Assembly: GCA_964644465.1 (NCBI GenBank)
Contig: CAZXVU010000069.1
Location: 1-10,907 of the forward strand
Direction of reading: 5' to 3'
Length of the DNA stretch: 10,907 bases
DNA from: CAZXVU01 sp964644465
Lineage (GTDB): Bacteria; Chlamydiota; Chlamydiia; Chlamydiales; SM23-39
Positions 6,806 through 10,907 of the stretch are shown piece after piece. A program made the translations under genes and the position numbers. The notes below the pieces were generated by a model that saw only the letters and a program-made list of their open reading frames with translations, did no database searches and had not been told where the DNA came from. Numbering within the stretch: the stretch's first letter is position 1; the number at the start of each line of letters is the position of its first letter.

Positions 6806-7187
6806 ACATCTCATATTTTTTGATGGAGATTGTGCCTTCTGCCACCGATCTGTCCGGCATATCATTGCGATCGATCGAGACGAACATTTCCTATTTGCTC
6901 CTCTAAGCGGAAAAACTGCTGAAAAGTTCCTTCCCGAGTCGCTTAGGGATATCAATAGTCTTGTTCTTGTAGAGAAAACCAAAACAGAACCCAAAATATG
7001 GATCCGTTCCCGGGCTATCTTCCGGATCTATTGGCTAGTCGGACATGGATGGGGATTGCTCGGAATTCTCTGTTTTTTTCCAGGTTTTATTGGAGATCTC
7101 TTCTACCGTTGGTTTGCGGCTCATCGCCACCAATTCAAACTGCCTATGCCTAAAGAGCCAGGGCCTAAGAACCGCTTTCTGCCCTAA
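6798..7187 (+). CDS. DCC-family thiol-disulfide oxidoreductase-like protein (DUF393/YuxK type)
   Basis: The protein has 129 residues from the ATG at 6798, which overlaps the end of dnaG by 8 bp (ATGCATGA). The N-terminus LIFFDGDCAFCHRSV carries the DGxCxxC signature with C12 and C15 as the likely redox pair, in the beta-strand-then-CxxC position of a thioredoxin-like fold. The remainder follows the family plan: FLFAPLSG (31-38), SLVLVE (54-59), then a strongly hydrophobic stretch of about 75-98 (GWGLLGILCFFPGF) and FYRWFAAHRHQF near the end. The hydrophobic part may be membrane-associated or buried. Family members are annotated as predicted thiol-disulfide oxidoreductases, but the physiological substrate is generally unknown. 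Co-transcription and translational coupling with dnaG are likely from the overlap; a functional link to the primase is not implied. The gene ends exactly where the convergent autotransporter gene ends. Confidence 0.88.
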   Translation: MHEHLIFFDGDCAFCHRSVRHIIAIDRDEHFLFAPLSGKTAEKFLPESLRDINSLVLVEKTKTEPKIWIRSRAIFRIYWLVGHGWGLLGILCFFPGFIGDLFYRWFAAHRHQFKLPMPKEPGPKNRFLP

Positions 7188-10100
7188 TTAAAAATATCTA
7201 CCCAGCTCCAGGTAGCCTAGTTGCAAAAAGTAGCCGCTGCCCCATTCGCCATCATAGGAGAGGGAGAAATAACTTCCGTTCTTCTTCTGGCAATATCCTT
7301 CCACAGTCCATGCAAAAAGATTTTGGGTACGTGTAAACGATTCGACAATAAATGAGCCTGGCGCTCCAACGACATTTGCTGTAATGCGGCCTGTTTGGAA
7401 AGGCTTTTTATTTACGTAACTGAGTTTTTCTCGGAAAATCAAAAGGCCTTTACATGTATTGAAGTTTTCATATCCGTTCACACCCACTTCAGAGCGGAGC
7501 ATAGAAGATGTTTGGCTTTTTTGATGCATGTTGAAAACTCCAGCACCATGTTCATCAAATGCAGAGTTGAAATTGACCGCATAATCGAACATCGCAAAGG
7601 GTTCTAGAGTGTAATCGCAGGCGAAGTCCCAATCGTATCCGAAGTCTAGATGGGGAGCGATTTGCCATGCATGCGATGATCCTTTCGCTTGAGCGGAAAA
7701 GCGGGGGAAGAAGACATGTCTTTCGCTTTTGAATTGATCATAACCGCCCAATACAGAAAGGTCGATGAAGAAGTCGTAGAGATAATAAGAAGCGTAGAGA
7801 TCTGCGAGATAGAAATCGATCAGTCCCTGGCCAAAGTTTTTATCTTGATGAATGGAGGAACGGACATATCCAGCGGCCGCTCCTACAAGGCCATATTCGC
7901 CAGTGCCATAATCATATCCTAAAATAGCGCCGCCAGATCTTACATTGAAAGAAGGGTTTTGATCTTGAGCCGATTGGAAAGCATATTCTCCAAAGCCATC
8001 TAGCCAGATCGAATGGGTGCGGCACGGTTTGAATACCTGGTATGGAATATCAATGACAGGGTCTTCGACGACAGAGGCTTCAGGGTCGACCGTGTTGATC
8101 TTGAAAGAGGCCGTTAAGGAGTCTTGAGGAGAAAATTTTCTTTCCCAATTTCGAAACTGCCGGTTTTTGAAAAGATGGGAAGTGAGAATTTTTGCGAATG
8201 TAAAGTCGATATTTTGCGATGCAAAAGTGAGAAAGGAGTTTCTTGAAGGGCTGATGGTTTCCAAGGCTTCATCCAAAGTATCGCAGGGTAAAAAATGCAA
8301 AAGTGAATAGGGCGAGCCAACCATGCCGGTAGAGAGAGCCCTGAGATAATTGCCCAGCGCCAAATTATTTCCCGAAAACCCATTGCAAGAGGGAATGTGC
8401 GGCAGAATATTTCCGATGATCAACTTCACGAAATGACCGCTATAATCGTAAACAGCTTGCATATCGTCGAAGCCTGGGGGTGTTATAAAATTGAAGCTGC
8501 CCGACATCGTGGCTCCAGCTCCATTAGCAAGTAAAATTGTGTAAACAGTTCCAGTGGAATATGTACCTGGATTCAGTGCTGCTTGCAGAGTTCCGTTCAG
8601 AATGACAGTAGAGGCTGCCCCGGTGATGAGAATCTCAGCCGATTGCGTCGGAGTGAGTTCGATATTGGTTGTTGCGCCTGCACCGAACGTGAGATTGCCG
8701 CCGATTTGCAAAGGAGCAGCTATATTGCTTGGACTGCCAGGAGAGAGAATCCCGCCATTGATAAAAGCGTTTCCATTTACGGTTCCACTCCCTTCCATAA
8801 GCCCGCCATTGACGATGAGATTTCCTCCAGCCAATCCCTGAAGGTCCATAAGTCCGCCATTGACGATGAGATCTCCCGCGACCGATCCACTGATGAGCAT
8901 TGCCCCTGATTGGATTGTGGTCGGCCCCAAATACAAATTGTTTCCCGTTAAAATGAAAAGGCCGTTACCCACTTTTGTGAGGCCGCTTGAGATCGATCCA
9001 GTAATCACGCCATCAAAGCTTGATGAATGGTTATTTCCTCCGGTAGTTAAGATGGCATTTCCCAAAGTAACACTCCCATTGCCCCTTAGAGAACCGATGG
9101 TATTGCTAAAACTATTCAAATCCAAAGTCGAACCGGGCGAAATGACAAAATCTGATGAGGGAGAAAAGGTATTCTGTGCCCCAGCTTGAAGTAACCCTGC
9201 AACAATTGTAGCCCCGCCGTAAGTGCTGGCCGTAGGCGAGCTGAGCCGCACATTTCCTTCGAAAAAGATCGCAGGGGAAGAAGCCGTTCCGTTAATAGGA
9301 CTCAAAAATGTTAAGAAATTGCCACCCGAGGGTCCTATGATGAAATCAGCATTGGTGCCGTTCAAGAGGTTGATTGCATTGCTAAGAGTTGTATTCCCAG
9401 TCGCAGCAAAGACCGTGCCGGTATTGATCACAATAGGTCCTGTGCTGATATTTGTTTGCGAGCCGATCACCAAAGCTCCTGTGTTCAGGAACGTTTGCCA
9501 AGTTTGCGCGTTATTGACTCCTGAAAGGGTCACAGTTCCTCCTTGAATGAACAGAGTAGAACTAGCGCCTCCGGTAATTGCACCGGAAAGATTTAAACTA
9601 GAACCGTTGATTGGCTCAATGATTGCTGCAGAAGAGGGGCTTATAGAGAGATTATTAGGGAGAGTGAATGAAGTTGTTGTTTCTAGAATCCCACCATTGA
9701 ATGCAATCGTCCCAGTGCCTATGTTATTCGCTGCACTGATGATGGCAGCGCTAGCATTCAAGAAGGTTCCTCCACTGTAGATATTCGCACCGTTCAGAGT
9801 GATTGTTCCTCCTCCAGTGATTGTGAGAGAGCCGCTGCCATCCATAGGCCCGCTATAAGTTCCCACGGTGGATTGATTGAAGATCACAGCCGCATTATTG
9901 TGGACTGTTCCTTGGATACTGGTGGTTGTTCCTTGCAATGTTCCTGCGCTCACAGTGGTTCCGCCCGAGTAGTTATTCGCTCCGGTGAGAATCAAAGTTC
10001 CGCTTCCGACTTTAGTGAAACTTCCTCCTGAGGGTCCGATCAAAGCTCCGCTGTATGTGACAGAAGGAGTCGGTGTACCGGCAGTTAAGTTATTGGATCC

Positions 10101-10907
10101 TAGAATTACATTGCCAGCGCCGCTGAGATCGCCGATCTGAGTAGAACTGCCTGCAGGTGTGAGTCCGCTGATATTAAAAACAGCTCCCGAACTTATGTTT
10201 ACGGCTCCTGCGCTATTTAATGAACCAGTGCCGCTTAAAGCAAGAGTTCCTGCACTGATCGTAGTTCCGCCTGTGTAGGTATTTGCTCCGCCAAGAGTCA
10301 ATATACCGCTTCCCACTTTGATCAGACCGTTGCCGCTGGTAACGGAAGAAATCACCCCAGTGAAAGATGCGGGTGAAGTGCCGTCGTGACCCACAGTAAG
10401 TACGTTTGCGCCGAGGATAACATTGCCGCCGCCTGAGAGAGAGCCGATCGATTGCGCAGTATTCAATTGCAAAGTCCCGCCTGATGCAATCGTATAAAAT
10501 GAATTTTGTGAAAATGCTCCTATTCCTCCTCCAATGAGGGTAGCTCCGCTCAATACTGTCGTCGCGCCGCTATAGGCATTGGTTGTTGTTGGCGTTAAAG
10601 TAATCGAGCCTCCGCCTGTCCCAGCAATTGTCAAAGGACCTACAGCATTAATAACACCGGTAAGCGTCGGAGTATTCCCATTGCTGTCGATAATAGATCC
10701 TGTGACGCCAGAATTTATCGTAATCGGAATCGCGAACGTACCGCCAACACCAAATTTTAGAGTTGCGCTGTTGCCTGTGAATGTGAGGCTGCCTCCCAAA
10801 CTTGATGAGGAACCAGCTACTAGAGTACCTTGGTTCAATTGGGTAGCTCCTTGGCTATTGTTTCCACTGAGGGTCAATGCTCCTACACCGGTCTTCACAA
10901 GCGTGCC
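7188..10907 (-). CDS. Type Va autotransporter with PATR-repeat passenger, 5'-truncated by window edge
   Basis: A large surface protein of which 1239 residues are visible; the frame is open through 10907, so the start and signal peptide are missing. Residues 1 to about 840 are Gly/Ser/Thr/Asn-rich with short beta-forming motifs, as in right-handed beta-helix passengers. PATR-type motifs (KxGxGxLxLxGxNxYxGxTT) occur near 1, 195, 297, 361 and 643. The passenger end (about 730-835) includes LNPGTYSTGTVYTILLANG. A linker of about 840-965 has LDEALETISPSRNSF, similar to the segment before many autotransporter barrels. The C-terminal barrel covers about 966-1239, begins SIWLDGFGEYAF, has alternating amphipathic strands and ends in YLELGRYF with terminal Phe, an outer-membrane assembly signature. 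By family, the barrel inserts in the outer membrane and exports the passenger. All six visible cysteines are in the linker and barrel. It lacks the dense GGA[ILV] and FxxN repeats of chlamydial Pmp proteins. The passenger's function (adhesin or other) cannot be read from the sequence. Confidence 0.93.
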   Translation of the reverse strand, partial: GTLVKTGVGALTLSGNNSQGATQLNQGTLVAGSSSSLGGSLTFTGNSATLKFGVGGTFAIPITINSGVTGSIIDSNGNTPTLTGVINAVGPLTIAGTGGGSITLTPTTTNAYSGATTVLSGATLIGGGIGAFSQNSFYTIASGGTLQLNTAQSIGSLSGGGNVILGANVLTVGHDGTSPASFTGVISSVTSGNGLIKVGSGILTLGGANTYTGGTTISAGTLALSGTGSLNSAGAVNISSGAVFNISGLTPAGSSTQIGDLSGAGNVILGSNNLTAGTPTPSVTYSGALIGPSGGSFTKVGSGTLILTGANNYSGGTTVSAGTLQGTTTSIQGTVHNNAAVIFNQSTVGTYSGPMDGSGSLTITGGGTITLNGANIYSGGTFLNASAAIISAANNIGTGTIAFNGGILETTTSFTLPNNLSISPSSAAIIEPINGSSLNLSGAITGGASSTLFIQGGTVTLSGVNNAQTWQTFLNTGALVIGSQTNISTGPIVINTGTVFAATGNTTLSNAINLLNGTNADFIIGPSGGNFLTFLSPINGTASSPAIFFEGNVRLSSPTASTYGGATIVAGLLQAGAQNTFSPSSDFVISPGSTLDLNSFSNTIGSLRGNGSVTLGNAILTTGGNNHSSSFDGVITGSISSGLTKVGNGLFILTGNNLYLGPTTIQSGAMLISGSVAGDLIVNGGLMDLQGLAGGNLIVNGGLMEGSGTVNGNAFINGGILSPGSPSNIAAPLQIGGNLTFGAGATTNIELTPTQSAEILITGAASTVILNGTLQAALNPGTYSTGTVYTILLANGAGATMSGSFNFITPPGFDDMQAVYDYSGHFVKLIIGNILPHIPSCNGFSGNNLALGNYLRALSTGMVGSPYSLLHFLPCDTLDEALETISPSRNSFLTFASQNIDFTFAKILTSHLFKNRQFRNWERKFSPQDSLTASFKINTVDPEASVVEDPVIDIPYQVFKPCRTHSIWLDGFGEYAFQSAQDQNPSFNVRSGGAILGYDYGTGEYGLVGAAAGYVRSSIHQDKNFGQGLIDFYLADLYASYYLYDFFIDLSVLGGYDQFKSERHVFFPRFSAQAKGSSHAWQIAPHLDFGYDWDFACDYTLEPFAMFDYAVNFNSAFDEHGAGVFNMHQKSQTSSMLRSEVGVNGYENFNTCKGLLIFREKLSYVNKKPFQTGRITANVVGAPGSFIVESFTRTQNLFAWTVEGYCQKKNGSYFSLSYDGEWGSGYFLQLGYLELGRYF
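7190..7215 (-). terminator. Weak terminator-like hairpin at the autotransporter 3' end
   Basis: On the minus strand CTACC (7215-7211... read downward on the reverse complement) pairs with GGTAG (7202-7198) around an 8-nt loop. Three bases later a run of five T (7194-7190) includes the stop codon. The stem is short, so efficiency is doubtful, but it is the only terminator-like structure at this gene end. Nothing comparable was seen on the plus strand after the DCC gene. Confidence 0.3.
8795..8876 (-). repeat. 51-nt-period direct repeat in the autotransporter passenger
   Basis: Two 31-nt copies (8795-8825 and 8846-8876) differ at only two positions and are offset by 51 nt, exactly 17 codons. 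They encode the repeated GDLIVNGGLMD and GNLIVNGGLME units, with a third, degenerate unit GNAFINGGIL just downstream in the protein. The reading frame is kept. Confidence 0.85.
8877..10448 (-). repeat. Three copies of a ~70-residue passenger module
   Basis: Three segments share the same motif order: IGxLxGxGxVxLG, then LTxG, then a short variable loop with FxG or YSG, then KVGxGxLxLxG, NxYxG and an SG/AG turn. They encode residues about 154-226 (10448-10230), 258-324 (10136-9936) and 604-677 (9098-8877) of the visible protein. Copies one and two are close together and copy three is about 280 residues further on. This motif order is common in PATR-type autotransporters. Confidence 0.7.

Noticed and set aside
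8554..9780. Several plus-strand open frames of 77-109 codons opposite the autotransporter
   Set aside because: They are antisense shadows of a low-complexity, stop-poor repeat gene, with no ribosome binding sites and no family-like sequence.
7188..10898. GTG at 10898 as the start of the autotransporter
   Set aside because: The frame is open upstream to the window edge and the three preceding codons (G-T-L) continue a PATR motif, so this is an internal valine and the gene is truncated.
7188..10907. Chlamydial polymorphic membrane protein (Pmp)
   Set aside because: The passenger lacks the repeated GGA[ILV] and FxxN motifs; only isolated GGA strings occur, mostly as part of GGANTY-type PATR turns or in the barrel.

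Overview
The window reads as a piece of a chlamydial chromosome, most likely an environmental (Parachlamydiales-type) chlamydia. The main reason is gene order. uvrC, mutS, an uncharacterised gene and dnaG sit next to each other, which matches from memory the uvrC-mutS-hypothetical-dnaG order of Chlamydia trachomatis (around CT791-CT794). The base composition looks near 50% GC, and a very large classical autotransporter with few similarities to Chlamydia Pmp proteins lies next door. Both point away from the genus Chlamydia itself. The organism call is an inference; no rRNA or other marker is present.

Layout: on the minus strand, mutS (4217 to 1644) reads toward uvrC (1297 to beyond position 1, 3'-truncated by the window edge). 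The 346-bp space between them is mostly filled by a long imperfect palindrome whose 39-bp inner arms (1387-1425 and 1562-1600) are perfect inverted copies. It looks like a MITE-type non-coding mobile element. A plausible extended -10 promoter with an A/T-rich upstream tract lies between this element and uvrC. It would give a transcript starting at or next to the uvrC ATG.

Divergently from mutS, with only 8 bp between start codons, the plus strand carries a compact three-gene run. It consists of a putative GT-A-type glycosyltransferase of unknown target (4226-5011), dnaG primase (5015-6805, 3 bp later) and a DCC-family thiol-disulfide oxidoreductase-like protein (6798-7187, overlapping dnaG by 8 bp). 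This run meets a convergent gene with no gap: the DCC stop ends at 7187 and the opposing stop begins at 7188.

The last third (7188-10907, minus strand) is a single 5'-truncated gene for a type Va autotransporter. It has at least 840 residues of glycine/threonine/serine-rich passenger with recurring PATR-type motifs, then a linker and a C-terminal beta-barrel ending in phenylalanine. The start and signal peptide lie outside the window.

Functionally the left two thirds are genome maintenance: UvrC is the nucleotide excision repair nuclease, MutS recognises mismatches and DnaG makes replication primers. Two genes of unrelated or unknown role are embedded in the same transcription units. The right third is a cell-surface protein gene. 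I saw no tRNA, rRNA, CRISPR array or transposase gene.
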